A DNA stretch of 64,000 bases, from positions 62,001 through 126,000 of the forward strand of contig CATOPL010000007.1 in NCBI GenBank assembly GCA_951802115.1. The letters run 5' to 3'. The position numbers and the translations under genes are program-made. Under the pieces are notes generated by a model. That model was not told the origin of the DNA. It was given only the letters and a program-made list of their open reading frames with translations, and searched no databases. Position 1 is the first letter of the stretch. Each line of letters begins with the position of its first letter. Positions 10,315 to 19,300 of the stretch are shown here, one piece after another. The DNA is from an uncultured Lachnospiraceae bacterium. GTDB lineage: Bacteria; Bacillota; Clostridia; Lachnospirales; Lachnospiraceae.

Positions 10315-11637
10315 TTACTGTTCCTTCCTCTCACGTATGATAAATTTCAGAGAAGTTCCTTTAAATCCGAAGGTATCCCGGATTCTGTTCTCCAGATATC
10401 TTGTATAGGAAAAATGCATCAGTTCTTTGTCATTGACAAAAATCACAAAAGTCGGCGGTTTTACAGACACCTGCGTCACATAGAAAATCTTCAGCCTCCG
10501 TCCTCTGTCAGAAGGCGGCTGCTGCATGGCAACTGCTTCCGCGACGATCTCGTTCAGTACTCCGGTCTGCACGCGGAGCGTCTGATTTGCGATCACCATA
10601 TCGATGGTTTCAAACAGCTTCGGAAGCCGCTGCCCGGTCTGCGCCGATATGAAAAGAATCTCCGCATAAGGCATGAACGAGAGTATCTCCCTCACCCTTC
10701 TGGTAAATTCATAAATCGTCTTATCATTTTTTTCCACCGCATCCCACTTATTGACCGCAATTACAATGCCTTTTCCGCGTTCATGAGCAATCCCCGCGAT
10801 TTTCGCATCCTGCTCTGTCACTCCCTCCATGGCATCAATCACCACGATCACCACATCCGCACGCTCCACAGCAGTCACGGTACGGATAATACTGTAACGT
10901 TCCAGCTCTTCTTTGATCCTGCTTTTGCGGCGCAGTCCTGCCGTATCTATGAATACATAATCTCTGCCGTTCCATTTTATATTTGTATCTATGGCATCTC
11001 TGGTAGTTCCCGCAATATCGGACACAATCACCCGGTTTTTTCCCGTCATTCGATTTATAATGGAAGATTTTCCCACATTGGGCTTGCCCACTATGGCAAC
11101 TTTCGGTCGCTCATCCTCCTCGTCTCCATCTTCAGGCTCCGGAAAAAACGCCGTCACTTCATCCAGCATATCTCCGATTCCAAGCCTTGATGCGGCAGAT
11201 ACCGGAATCGGGTCTCCGATTCCAAGGTTATAAAATTCATACACGTCCGCCATAAATTTCTGAAAACTGTCTACTTTGTTTACGACCAGCACCACCGGTT
11301 TCTGTGAACGCCGGAGCATATCTGCCACTTTGGAATCCGCGTCCTGAAGCCCCTGGCGTACATCCACCAGAAAAATAATGACATCCGCCGTGTCAATGGC
11401 AATCTGTGCCTGCTCTCTCATCTGCGACAGAATCACATCCCCGCTGTCCGGCTCGATCCCGCCGGTATCGATCATCGTAAAATTATGATTCAGCCAGGTG
11501 ATATCCGCATAGATCCGGTCCCTGGTAACACCCGGCGTGTCCTTTACAATAGAAATATTCTCTCCTGCCAGAGCATTAAACAACGTAGACTTTCCCACAT
11601 TCGGACGGCCCACGATTGCTACGATTGGTTTTCTCAT
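10315..11637 (-). CDS. der: Ribosome-associated double-GTPase Der (EngA)
   Basis: Essential GTPase for maturation of the 50S subunit. Two tandem GTPase domains are visible: GRPNVGKST at about residue 8 with DTPG and NKVD, and GKPNVGKSS at about residue 180 with DIAGTTRD and NKWD. A C-terminal KH-like domain ends in [16 protein letters not shown]. The 440-residue length is typical. The ATG at 11637 follows AGAGGTTGAGG; a TTG two codons earlier is unlikely. It lies between the DUF512 protein and plsY, a common Clostridia arrangement. Confidence 0.97.
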   Translation of the reverse strand: MRKPIVAIVGRPNVGKSTLFNALAGENISIVKDTPGVTRDRIYADITWLNHNFTMIDTGGIEPDSGDVILSQMREQAQIAIDTADVIIFLVDVRQGLQDADSKVADMLRRSQKPVVLVVNKVDSFQKFMADVYEFYNLGIGDPIPVSAASRLGIGDMLDEVTAFFPEPEDGDEEDERPKVAIVGKPNVGKSSIINRMTGKNRVIVSDIAGTTRDAIDTNIKWNGRDYVFIDTAGLRRKSRIKEELERYSIIRTVTAVERADVVIVVIDAMEGVTEQDAKIAGIAHERGKGIVIAVNKWDAVEKNDKTIYEFTRRVREILSFMPYAEILFISAQTGQRLPKLFETIDMVIANQTLRVQTGVLNEIVAEAVAMQQPPSDRGRRLKIFYVTQVSVKPPTFVIFVNDKELMHFSYTRYLENRIRDTFGFKGTSLKFIIRERKEQ

Positions 11638-11688
11638 CCTCAACCTCTTTTCATGCTTACAGAACTCCTGAACGCTCTATAAGCCATA

Positions 11689-12990
11689 CTATTCTATCAC
11701 GCGTTCCACAAATTTGTTTCCGCCTGATTCTACTATGGATATTTTGATTTGTAAAGCTTTTTCCACATCCTCCACCGTCATGTCGTCCAGAAAAACCGGC
11801 TCTCCGTTTTTCAGCATATGCTCCGTGATCAGAAGCTTCTCGCCTGACAGACTGCCCTTTAGCTGTTCCACCAGATCCTGCCCTGTAATCAGTCCCGCAA
11901 CTGTAATCTGCTCTCCGAAAAAACGGTTCCTGACCGGAACTACCCTGACATGAACACAGGGATATTTCTCCTGAATTCTCCTGGCATGTTCCCGCAGAAA
12001 CGGCGCTGCCAGTTCGCCGGTAGCAATCGTTACGTCTCTTTTTCTGTCGTCTCCTCCATGCCTCTGAAGCGTTTCTTTCACCTCTTCTTCCAGCAGGCGA
12101 ACCATGCCGACTCCGTTTTCAAGCTGCAGATAACCATCGTAAGTATCCTGCTTCGGCAGAGGCTGTCCGGCCAGAATATACCACTCATCTCCTGCATGGA
12201 TAAAATGCGTTCCATATTCACTGTAAATCTTTTTCTGCCACCGGTGAACCGTCTCCAGTACCTGACAGGCGTCCTCTTTTGTAAACGGCTCCAGAGGATA
12301 CAGTCCTTCCCGGTAACGGGTCAGTCCCACCGGCACTACCGACACACTCTGAAGCTGGGGCAGATAACCGGTTAAATCCCGGATGGAACGCTCCAGTTCT
12401 TCCCTGTCATTCACGCCTCTGCACAGAACTATCTGTCCGTTCATAACAATCCCCGCATCTTTCAGACGCTGCACTTTTTCATGAATCTCCCCAGCAAAAC
12501 GGTTGTTCAGCATCCTGCAGCGAAGTTCCGGATTGGTCGTCTGAAAAGATATATTTATGGGAGACAGCTTATAATAAATGATCCGCTCCAGGTCCTGAGC
12601 ACTCATATTTGTCAAAGTCAGATAATTTCCCTGCAGAAAAGACAGACGGGAATCATCATCTTTAAAATACAGCGTCTCTCTCATACCCTTTGGAAGCTGG
12701 TCGATAAAGCAGAAAATACATCGGTTCCTGCAGGAACGATACTCATCCATCAGTCCGTTTTCGAATTCCAGCCCCAGGTCTTCTTCATATTCTTTCTCAA
12801 TCTCCAGTTCCCATTCCTCTCCGTCCTGTTTCCGGATCAGAACCAGAATGTCTTCCTCATTCATCAAATACCGGTAATCAAAGATATCCTTTGGCGCCTG
12901 TCCGTTCACCGACAGCAGAACATCTCCCGCTTCAATCTCCAGTTCCTGGGCAATGCTTCCGGGAACAACTGCACTGATTACATGTTCCAT
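11689..12990 (-). CDS. DUF512 radical-SAM-like protein with N-terminal PDZ domain
   Basis: A 433-residue cytosolic protein. Residues 1-60 form a PDZ-like domain (VVPGSIAQELEIEAGDVLLSVNG). A CRNRCIFC motif (CxxxCxxC) at about residue 87 marks a radical-SAM-type iron-sulfur cluster, followed by FIDQLPKGMRETLYFKDDD. The DUF512 region fills the C-terminal part. The biochemical function of the family is not established, but it is found beside der in many Firmicutes, suggesting a link to translation or ribosome assembly. It is the first gene of this operon. Confidence 0.88.
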   Translation of the reverse strand: MEHVISAVVPGSIAQELEIEAGDVLLSVNGQAPKDIFDYRYLMNEEDILVLIRKQDGEEWELEIEKEYEEDLGLEFENGLMDEYRSCRNRCIFCFIDQLPKGMRETLYFKDDDSRLSFLQGNYLTLTNMSAQDLERIIYYKLSPINISFQTTNPELRCRMLNNRFAGEIHEKVQRLKDAGIVMNGQIVLCRGVNDREELERSIRDLTGYLPQLQSVSVVPVGLTRYREGLYPLEPFTKEDACQVLETVHRWQKKIYSEYGTHFIHAGDEWYILAGQPLPKQDTYDGYLQLENGVGMVRLLEEEVKETLQRHGGDDRKRDVTIATGELAAPFLREHARRIQEKYPCVHVRVVPVRNRFFGEQITVAGLITGQDLVEQLKGSLSGEKLLITEHMLKNGEPVFLDDMTVEDVEKALQIKISIVESGGNKFVERVIE

Positions 12991-13020
12991 TTATCTCAAC
13001 CCTCATTCTTTTCTTCGTTT

Positions 13021-13049
13021 ACTATACTAAAAATTGCCGGAAAATGCAA
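13021..13049 (-). promoter_or_regulatory. Promoter of the DUF512-der-plsY-gpsA operon
   Basis: TTGCAT (13049-13044), 17 bp, TATAGT (13026-13021) on the minus strand, 30 bp before the first start codon. The stretch from here to 13206 contains no convincing gene. Confidence 0.75.
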
Positions 13050-13206
13050 CGACGCCGTCCGCCTGCTTCAGCGCTTGTCAGAAAATTGCCTCCCGCAAAC
13101 GGGTCATCACAATATGCAAAAGATTTGATCCCAACGAACGCAGCACAGCGGAAATAAATTACAAACACGTTCTGATAAGGCTGCACTGTAAATATTCGCT
13201 GTAATG

Positions 13207-14043
13207 TTATCGTCTGATGCATACTTCAAGCAAGCTGCACAGAGTAAACACGGCAATGTTCATACATACAATCGTCGCTCCGACAGGCGTAGATACCAGA
13301 ATAGAAAGAAAAATACCCAGCACAGCGCAAAAGACCGATAAAACCGCTGACGCCAGAATCACCCCGCGAAAACTCCGGAACAGACGCATTGCGGAAAGCG
13401 CCGGAAAAATTATAAGCGCAGAGATCAGAAGCGAACCCACCAGTTTCATCGCCAGTACGATGACCGACGCTGTTACAACTGCGATCAGCAGATTATATCT
13501 GTCAGCTTTCATGCCGGTTGCCAGGGCAAAGGTCTCGTCAAACGTCACGGCAAAGATACGATGATAAAATACGGTAAAAATCATAACGACCAGCAGCGAC
13601 ATTACCATACAGAGCCATACGTCAAAAACAGAAAGCGTCAGGATCGCGGTGGAGCCAAACAGAGTGCTGCACACATCTCCGGACAGATTCGCCGACTTGG
13701 AAAACAGATTTAAAAGCAGGTAGCCGCATGCCAGCGCACCTACTGATATCATGGCAATGACGGCATCCCCTTTTAATTTTGCATTTTGGCCGGTGCGCAG
13801 AAGCAAAACAGCGCAGGCCACAGTAACCGGCAGGACAACTGCCGTATCATTTGTCACATCCAGCACGGTCGCCACAGCCATGGCGCCAAACGCCACATGA
13901 GACAATCCGTCGCCGATAAAAGAAAACCTCTTCAGCACAAGAGATACGCCCAGCAGAGAGGAAGACAGCGCAATCAGTATCCCAACCAGCATGGCACGGC
14001 GTACAAACGGATAGCCAAAATACATTCCGACCACCTCAAGCAT
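13207..14043 (-). CDS. znuB: Metal ABC transporter permease (ZnuB/MntB type)
   Basis: Membrane subunit of a zinc/manganese-family ABC importer, 278 residues with about eight helices. Family motifs include LVLKRFSFIGDGLSHVAFGA near residue 35 and VVTASVIVLAMKLVGSLLISALIIFPA. GGAGG lies eight bases before the ATG at 14043, which overlaps the end of the ATPase gene by eight bases; an in-frame GTG at 14052 is less likely. Last gene of the importer operon. Confidence 0.92.
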   Translation of the reverse strand: MLEVVGMYFGYPFVRRAMLVGILIALSSSLLGVSLVLKRFSFIGDGLSHVAFGAMAVATVLDVTNDTAVVLPVTVACAVLLLRTGQNAKLKGDAVIAMISVGALACGYLLLNLFSKSANLSGDVCSTLFGSTAILTLSVFDVWLCMVMSLLVVMIFTVFYHRIFAVTFDETFALATGMKADRYNLLIAVVTASVIVLAMKLVGSLLISALIIFPALSAMRLFRSFRGVILASAVLSVFCAVLGIFLSILVSTPVGATIVCMNIAVFTLCSLLEVCIRR

Positions 14044-14755
14044 GTCTTCCACCTCCAGTCACAGCCAGATATGCCTTTCCGGTTGTACTTTCCATATAAT
14101 CTTCTTTCGTCCCGAAAAACAGCGGTTCTTCACTGATATGAAGAATATGGTCCGCATAAGTAACTGCGGCGCGGATATCATGAGATACCATGATAATCGT
14201 AATCTTTTCCTCATGGTTCAGCTTTTCCAGAAGATCATACATCTCCTGCACCGCCACCGGATCAAGACCGGACACAGGCTCATCCAGCAGCAGCATAGAT
14301 CTGGTGGCGCAGAGTGCCCTTGCCAGCAGTACTCTCTGCTGCTGACCGCCGGACAGTTCCCGATAACAGCGCTTTGCCAGATGGGCAATGCCAAGCTTTT
14401 CCATATTCTCTTCCGCCATGTGCTTTTCCGCTTTTTTGTAAAACGGATGCCACCCAAAACGTCCCAGACAGCCGGACAGAACAATCTCACTTACAGAAGC
14501 AGGAAAATCTTTCTGCACGACCGTCTGTTGAGGCAGATAGCCAATCCCGTCCGCCTCAAGCCCGTCACCCATACATATCTCGCCCGACATGGGGTTTTTA
14601 AGGCCAAGAAGCGCCTTGATCAACGTACTTTTACCGGAACCGTTTTCTCCGACTATACACAGATAATCTCCTTCATTTACTTCAAAATTCAGATTTTGTA
14701 CAACTGCTCTTCCTTCGTAGCCCAACGCCGCATTTCTGCACAAAAGCTGTGACAT
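14036..14755 (-). CDS. znuC: Metal ABC transporter ATP-binding protein
   Basis: Cytoplasmic ATPase (239 residues) driving metal uptake. Walker A is GENGSGKST at about residue 36, the signature is LSGGQQQRVLLARAL, Walker B is MLLLDEPVSGLD and the switch histidine is in MVSHD. The protein is closest in pattern to ZnuC/AdcC/MntB ATPases. It starts ten bases after the binding-protein stop and overlaps the permease start, implying translational coupling. Confidence 0.93.
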   Translation of the reverse strand: MSQLLCRNAALGYEGRAVVQNLNFEVNEGDYLCIVGENGSGKSTLIKALLGLKNPMSGEICMGDGLEADGIGYLPQQTVVQKDFPASVSEIVLSGCLGRFGWHPFYKKAEKHMAEENMEKLGIAHLAKRCYRELSGGQQQRVLLARALCATRSMLLLDEPVSGLDPVAVQEMYDLLEKLNHEEKITIIMVSHDIRAAVTYADHILHISEEPLFFGTKEDYMESTTGKAYLAVTGGGRHA

Positions 14756-14765
14756 ATTTTTCTCC

Positions 14766-15827
14766 TTACTGTTGACCGGAGTCGCTTCCTGGCGAGTCTG
14801 CTCCCAGAAGCGCCTCTTTGAGCGTTTCCAGATTCCTTTCCATGACAGCCAGGTAAGTTTCTCCCTCTTCTATATCCTGCGCGCTTACCGACTGCATAGA
14901 ATCAAGAAGAAGTACCTTCTGATCTTTGGTTCCCGTGTTTTCAGCTATCGTGCGGGCAATCTTTCCATCTGAACCGTCAATCTTCATGATTGCCGGAAGT
15001 CCCAGATCTCCTGCTTTTTCCGCCAGAAACGCGATTGTCTCAAAGCTGGCTTCTGTCTCCGCTGAGCATCCGGCAAACGCTGCATAATATGCAATATTAT
15101 AATCTTCCATCAAATACAAAAACGGGAATCTGTCTCCGAACAGAAGTACCGGCATACGGGCCTGCTCTGCCGCCTCCGTATATTTGACATCCAGTTCATG
15201 AAGCTTTTTCTGATACTCTCTGTTGTTCCTCCCATAAATATCCCGGTGACTGCCGTCCAGTTCACAGAGCGTTTCTGTAATCGCATCGCATATCGTCTGA
15301 GTGTTTCTAAGAGACAGCCAGATATGCTCATCGTACTCCGTCTCTTCCTCTGTCCCCTGACTTTCATGTTCATGGCCCCGCACACTCTGCATTCCTTCTA
15401 CATGCTCCTCTTCTCTGGTCACATCTTCCAGAACCTCCATCAGATTCAGCGTATGACAGGCAGAATTTTTCACATTCGCCAGCGCATCTTCCACCCAGCC
15501 GTCCGATTCCCCGCCTACATAGAGAAACAGATCCGCCTCCGATATTGCTTTCATATCCCAGACCGTCGGCTGATAGCTGTGCATATCCGCCCCGTTTTTC
15601 ATCAGAAGCACAAGCTCTGTCTCCTTTGCCTGCTCGCCGAGAATCTGTTTCACCCAGTCGTACTCAGGAAATATCGTACAGACAATCCTGAGTCTTTGCT
15701 CAGCTTTGTCCCCCGGCTGCCCGGCCCGACGCCCGCATCCGACGGTAGCCGTCAGTAGTAACAGAAGCGACAGAATAAGCCATATCCTTTTGCCGTATCT
15801 TTTTTTCAGATAAACTTTTTCTGCCAT
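14766..15827 (-). CDS. znuA: Zinc/manganese-type substrate-binding lipoprotein
   Basis: A 353-residue binding protein of the cluster A-I family. A signal peptide ends in the lipobox LTATVGC, giving a lipoprotein. Metal-binding candidates are the histidines in GADMHSYQP and in YDEHIWLS; between them lies a short His/Glu-rich loop (EEEHVEG, HEHES). The position usually holding a third histidine reads LLFGDRFPFLYL, so the ligand set differs from classic ZnuA, and zinc versus manganese cannot be decided. GAAAGGAGA precedes the ATG. It follows nth by 45 bp and no clear Zur operator is visible. Confidence 0.88.
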   Translation of the reverse strand: MAEKVYLKKRYGKRIWLILSLLLLLTATVGCGRRAGQPGDKAEQRLRIVCTIFPEYDWVKQILGEQAKETELVLLMKNGADMHSYQPTVWDMKAISEADLFLYVGGESDGWVEDALANVKNSACHTLNLMEVLEDVTREEEHVEGMQSVRGHEHESQGTEEETEYDEHIWLSLRNTQTICDAITETLCELDGSHRDIYGRNNREYQKKLHELDVKYTEAAEQARMPVLLFGDRFPFLYLMEDYNIAYYAAFAGCSAETEASFETIAFLAEKAGDLGLPAIMKIDGSDGKIARTIAENTGTKDQKVLLLDSMQSVSAQDIEEGETYLAVMERNLETLKEALLGADSPGSDSGQQ

Positions 15828-15872
15828 TCTGCTCTCCTTTCTCGTATTTAAAAATCGTCTGACTTCCGGAGT

Positions 15873-16517
15873 CTATACGCCTGCCTTTGCGCACAAATCG
15901 CTGACACAGCATTTTTCACAATATGGTTTTGTCCTCGCCGTACAAATATCCCGCCCATGATAGACCAGCCTGTGACAGAAGTCACTGCCTTCTTCCGGCG
16001 GAATCAGTTTCCACAAAGCCATCTCTACTTTCTTGGGATCTTTTATATTATTTACCAGTCCCATTCGGTTTACCAGACGAATACAGTGCGTATCCGTCAC
16101 AATCGCCGGTTTCCCGAATACGTCTCCCATGATCAGATTCGCGCTTTTTCTGCCTACTCCCGGAAGCTTTAACAGCGCGTCAAAACTGTCCGGCACATTT
16201 CCTGCATACTGCTCTTTTAAAATTTTCATACATGCATGAATGTCCCGCGCCTTGCTTTTTCCAAGCCCGCACGGTCTGACAATCTCTTCGATCTCTTCTG
16301 CATCCGCCGCTGCCAGCGCATCTACATCCGGAAATTTTTCGTACAGTTTTTCCACGACCACATTCACCCTGGCATCCGTACACTGTGCCGCCAGCCGGAC
16401 GCTTACCAGAAGCTTCCAGGCATTGTCATAATCGAGCGTACAGCCGGCATCCGGGTACTCTTTTTTCAGACGATCGATCAGTTTTAATGCAAGTTCTTTC
16501 TTCTGTTCTTCTTTCAT
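15873..16517 (-). CDS. nth: Endonuclease III
   Basis: Base-excision repair glycosylase/AP lyase for oxidised pyrimidines. The helix-hairpin-helix LPGVGRKSANL carries the catalytic lysine and VTDTHCIRL the catalytic aspartate. The C-terminal iron-sulfur cysteines are spaced C-x7-C-x2-C-x5-C (from CTARTKPYC), one residue longer in the first gap than the E. coli enzyme. An upstream ATG at 16559 is in frame, but AAAGGAATC before the ATG at 16517 and the usual length (214 residues) favour the later start. Confidence 0.94.
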   Translation of the reverse strand: MKEEQKKELALKLIDRLKKEYPDAGCTLDYDNAWKLLVSVRLAAQCTDARVNVVVEKLYEKFPDVDALAAADAEEIEEIVRPCGLGKSKARDIHACMKILKEQYAGNVPDSFDALLKLPGVGRKSANLIMGDVFGKPAIVTDTHCIRLVNRMGLVNNIKDPKKVEMALWKLIPPEEGSDFCHRLVYHGRDICTARTKPYCEKCCVSDLCAKAGV

Positions 16518-16606
16518 TTCTTCCTGATTCCTTTCCAGACAACCAAATACAGCTTCCATCTCCGTACATTCCTGTCGGAAACAGAAGCTGCATCTTGCAG
16601 AACAGA

Positions 16607-16783
16607 CTATGCTCTGATGTCAATATGTTCTCCCAGTCCCGGAACCGGGAGCGATTCCATCATCTCCGTCAGCATCTCTCCGGTCACTTCCGCCGTATCA
16701 AGAACCTTACCCAGCATTGCAACCCCCAGATTCGTATTGAAGCTGGCCGCAGACATGGAAACAGACAATGCTCCAATATCCAT
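16607..16783 (-). CDS. Small YjfB-family protein (putative motility protein)
   Basis: A 58-residue protein starting MDIGALSVSMSAASFNTNLG, matching the YjfB family, described as putative motility proteins but without a proven function. GGAGGTGAG lies four bases before the ATG, and a promoter stands immediately upstream. No flagellar genes are in the window, so the name should not be taken as evidence for motility. Confidence 0.75.
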   Translation of the reverse strand: MDIGALSVSMSAASFNTNLGVAMLGKVLDTAEVTGEMLTEMMESLPVPGLGEHIDIRA

Positions 16784-16805
16784 AGATCTCACCTCCGTTA
16801 AAATA

Positions 16806-16834
16806 ATTTTACCAAATCCCTTTATCAGAATCAA
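16806..16834 (-). promoter_or_regulatory. Promoter of the YjfB-family gene
   Basis: TTGATT (16834-16829), 17 bp, TAAAAT (16811-16806) on the minus strand, 22 bp before the start codon. It lies ten bases after the stop of the response regulator gene. Confidence 0.65.
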
Positions 16835-16843
16835 CTATTTTTT

Positions 16844-17551
16844 TCAATCCGGATCTACAATCCGGTATCCCACTCCTACCTCTGTAAACAGGTATTCCGG
16901 CTGCGCCGGGTTTTTCTCTATTTTTCTTCGAATGTTCGCCATGTTGACACGGAGAATCCGGTTATCCGTCCTCATATTAGGTCCCCAGATTTCTTTGATG
17001 ATAAAATCATAAGTCAGTACCTTTCCTGCATATTTTCCAAGAAGGCTTACAATCTTATATTCATTCTGAGTCAGGCCTGCGTCCCTTCCATCAATATACA
17101 CCCGGTGCTTGTCATAGTCAATCACCATCTCTCCGGAACGGAATATCCCTGTCTGAATCCCTTCCGGCGCCAGACAGGCCGCCCTTGCATGCCGGATCGC
17201 CGTCCGGATCCTCGCCAGCAGTTCTGAAGTCCCGAAAGGCTTGGTTATATAGTCGTCTGCTCCCAGATCCAGCGCTTCCACTTTATCTTTCTCATAGGTA
17301 CGGGCAGACACCACGATAATCGGCATACCTGACCATTCCCGCACATTCTTCAGAATCTTCATACCGTCCATGTCCGGGAGTCCCAGATCCAGAATCACCA
17401 CATCCGGACATCTGGATGTGATCAGACTGTATGCTTCTGTACCTGTACCCGCCATTATCACATCATAATTGTTTGCCTCCAGCACAGTCCGGAAAAAGTT
17501 CCGGATACTTTTATCGTCCTCCACCACAAGGACTCTGTCCTTAATATCCAT
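16844..17551 (-). CDS. KdpE-like response regulator (OmpR family)
   Basis: A 235-residue two-component regulator. The receiver domain holds the acidic pocket VVEDD, the phosphoacceptor D55 in ILDLGLPDMDG and the lysine in YITKPFG. A winged-helix DNA-binding domain follows (LTQNEYKIVSLLGKYAGKVL to NIRRKIEKNP). The start at 17551 is chosen because GGAGG precedes that ATG; it overlaps the end of the kinase gene by 11 bases. The domain pattern is KdpE-like, but no kdp potassium pump genes are nearby. Confidence 0.9.
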   Translation of the reverse strand: MDIKDRVLVVEDDKSIRNFFRTVLEANNYDVIMAGTGTEAYSLITSRCPDVVILDLGLPDMDGMKILKNVREWSGMPIIVVSARTYEKDKVEALDLGADDYITKPFGTSELLARIRTAIRHARAACLAPEGIQTGIFRSGEMVIDYDKHRVYIDGRDAGLTQNEYKIVSLLGKYAGKVLTYDFIIKEIWGPNMRTDNRILRVNMANIRRKIEKNPAQPEYLFTEVGVGYRIVDPD

Positions 17552-18602
17552 TATTTTCCTCCATCGGCAGCCAGAACATAACTCTCGCTCCCCCTTCACT
17601 TCTGTTTTCCGCTTTCATATCACCTTTATGCGCCTTGACGATGCTCATACAGACGGATAAACCGATACCCATATTTCTGCCGGAATCATATTCTTCTCCT
17701 TCTCTGGACTGAAGATTTCCGTCAAATATCACCGGCAGAATATTTTCTCTGATTCCTTCTCCGTCATCCTCCACTGCCACAAAAAGTCTGCCCGGCTCGC
17801 TGCTCACTACAATCTGAATCAGACTTGCCGTCTTCCCATGAAGCACAGAATTTTCCAGAAGGTTTACAATCACCTGTTCAATCAGAATACCGTCCATCGG
17901 TACCATGAGAACTTCCTGCGGCATGACCGTTTTTATCTCTGTTTCCGGAAAACGTTTCCGGAATTTGACGACTGCGCTGCCGACAATCTCTTCTACGATC
18001 TCATCATCCGTGTTGATATGGGCATTTTCTCCATTAATTCTGGTGACGGATAAAAGATTCTCTACTATACGGACCAGCCACTGCGCCTCATCTTTAATAT
18101 CTTTTATCAGTTCCAGCATCCGTTCCCTGGCGAGCACATTTTCATTATCCAGAATTCCGGATGCCGAGCCGACAATCGAAGTCAGCGGTGTCCGGATATC
18201 ATGAGACACCGCCCGCAAAAGATTTCCCCTCATTTTTTCTTTTTCTGCTTCCAGGCGGATCAGCTCCTGCTGCTTGATCTGTGTCGTCAGCGTACTGACG
18301 CTCACGGAAACAGCAAGCATGGCAATAAAAGTCAGCGAATATCCGGTAAGTGCAAAATTAATCTCAAAATACGGATAGGTAAAAATATAATTCACTCCTA
18401 TCACTGCCATCACTGATGCCGCAATTCCATAAACATAGCCTTCTGTATACCTCGATACAAACAGCACCGCCAGCACAAACAAAAGCGGCACATGCGTGTC
18501 TGTTGATACAAACTGCTGCAAAAAAAATGCAATCAATGCGGCAATTCCCAGAATTCCGGCAGTGATCAGAATGTTTTTTCTCAGCTCCTGTCCTTTTTTC
18601 AT
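17541..18602 (-). CDS. KdpD-like sensor histidine kinase lacking the N-terminal sensor module
   Basis: A 353-residue membrane kinase. Four hydrophobic segments in residues 9-104 form a DUF4118-like membrane block, followed by a HisKA domain with the phosphoacceptor H134 in AVSHDIRTPLTSIVGSASG and an HATPase domain (NLLENSVLHG, VEDDGEGI, GIGLSVCMSIVKAH). Full KdpD proteins carry about 350 extra N-terminal residues (KdpD and USP domains); these are missing. AGGAAAGAGAG precedes the ATG used. The gene lies directly downstream of repeated element copy A. Confidence 0.88.
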   Translation of the reverse strand: MKKGQELRKNILITAGILGIAALIAFFLQQFVSTDTHVPLLFVLAVLFVSRYTEGYVYGIAASVMAVIGVNYIFTYPYFEINFALTGYSLTFIAMLAVSVSVSTLTTQIKQQELIRLEAEKEKMRGNLLRAVSHDIRTPLTSIVGSASGILDNENVLARERMLELIKDIKDEAQWLVRIVENLLSVTRINGENAHINTDDEIVEEIVGSAVVKFRKRFPETEIKTVMPQEVLMVPMDGILIEQVIVNLLENSVLHGKTASLIQIVVSSEPGRLFVAVEDDGEGIRENILPVIFDGNLQSREGEEYDSGRNMGIGLSVCMSIVKAHKGDMKAENRSEGGARVMFWLPMEENNGY

Positions 18603-18654
18603 ATTTTCTCTCTTTCCTGTCGGCAGCGTATCATTTCCAGCCATTGCAAAAGTA

Positions 18655-19017
18655 CACCTTATTGAACATTAGTAGTTCAATTAAGTATAGGTTTTGATTT
18701 TTACTTACTAAAAATATTATTTTATAAATTACTAATGTACAGCCAGCATGGACAGTTGTTCCTTTAAGACCCATTTGAAGGGCGCTGGTCCTTAGGACGC
18801 GTATTTTGCGTCCTTAGTACCGCTGCGTCCCTTGTAATGAGGAGGGGCCCACGAAGTGGGAGGAGTCCTGATTGCCTTCACTAAGCGCAAGCGGGGTCTG
18901 GAAGGAACAACTGTCCATAGCTGGCGTCCAGATGGGCGAATGTTTTTATCAAAACCTATAGAATATAAGACGATATGGATAACCTGCCTGCACCTCAGCG
19001 CAATTCATTATATCACA
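18655..19017 (-). ncRNA. Repeated structured intergenic element, copy A
   Basis: No gene fits here. Read on the minus strand it starts at GTGATATAATGAATTGCGC, then carries a long stem closed by arms at 18918-18902 and 18764-18748 (17 perfect pairs, extended by GCCAGC/GCTGGC), a central hairpin GGACGC (18813-18808) with GCGTCC (18800-18795), and ends with TTGAAC/GTTCAA near 18680-18663. Copy B at 48583-48885 has the same layout with a different stem sequence that still pairs. Copy A has about 44 extra bases including a CCCAC-TTCG-TGGG hairpin. It ends 50 bp before the histidine kinase start. I do not recognise the family; a structured RNA is inferred. Confidence 0.6.
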
Positions 19018-19105
19018 TCATCCTGTTAAAAATATGTTAAGAACATCCGCAGTGTGCCTGAGTACCTGTTCTGCCGTCTGCATGATTGAGGACTTCAGAC
19101 AGCAA

Positions 19106-19136
19106 AAGGCCGGCGCAAGGTCCCCGCGCCAGCCTT
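19106..19136 (-). terminator. Terminator after the 48-residue membrane protein gene
   Basis: AAGGCTGGCGC pairs with GCGCCGGCCTT on the minus strand around a nine-base loop, followed by TTTTGC. It lies about 18 bases after the small gene's stop. Confidence 0.7.
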
Positions 19137-19153
19137 ATCTGCATTTTCCTGTA

Positions 19154-19300
19154 TCAGTCATACAGAGAATTTCCATATTTGATTTTACGGTAAAATTTTT
19201 CCGCCAGGATCACCGGCATACTGACCAGAATATAGATGGAAGGAATTCCTCCCAGCAATACCATCAGGCCAACCAGAATCACATTGGCAATATCTCCCAT
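19154..19300 (-). CDS. Small membrane protein, 48 residues
   Basis: The frame reads MGDIANVILVGLMVLLGGIP, then a second hydrophobic stretch ending VILAEKF and a basic tail with YRKIKYGN. GAGGGACCTGTC precedes the ATG, and a terminator follows the stop, which argues for a real transcript. One or two membrane helices are likely. No function is recognised. It follows the DUF218 gene by about 140 bp. Confidence 0.55.
   Translation of the reverse strand: MGDIANVILVGLMVLLGGIPSIYILVSMPVILAEKFYRKIKYGNSLYD

Noticed and set aside
13022-13222. A 66-residue frame upstream of the DUF512 promoter
   Set aside because: It overlaps the end of znuB and the promoter, with no ribosome site.
18655-18800. Element A/B as 6S RNA or a c-di-GMP riboswitch
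   Set aside because: Neither the central bubble of 6S RNA nor the conserved GEMM core is seen.
18655-19017. Copy A as an insertion sequence or MITE
   Set aside because: No transposase, no evident terminal target duplication, and matched changes in the stems; still not fully excluded.
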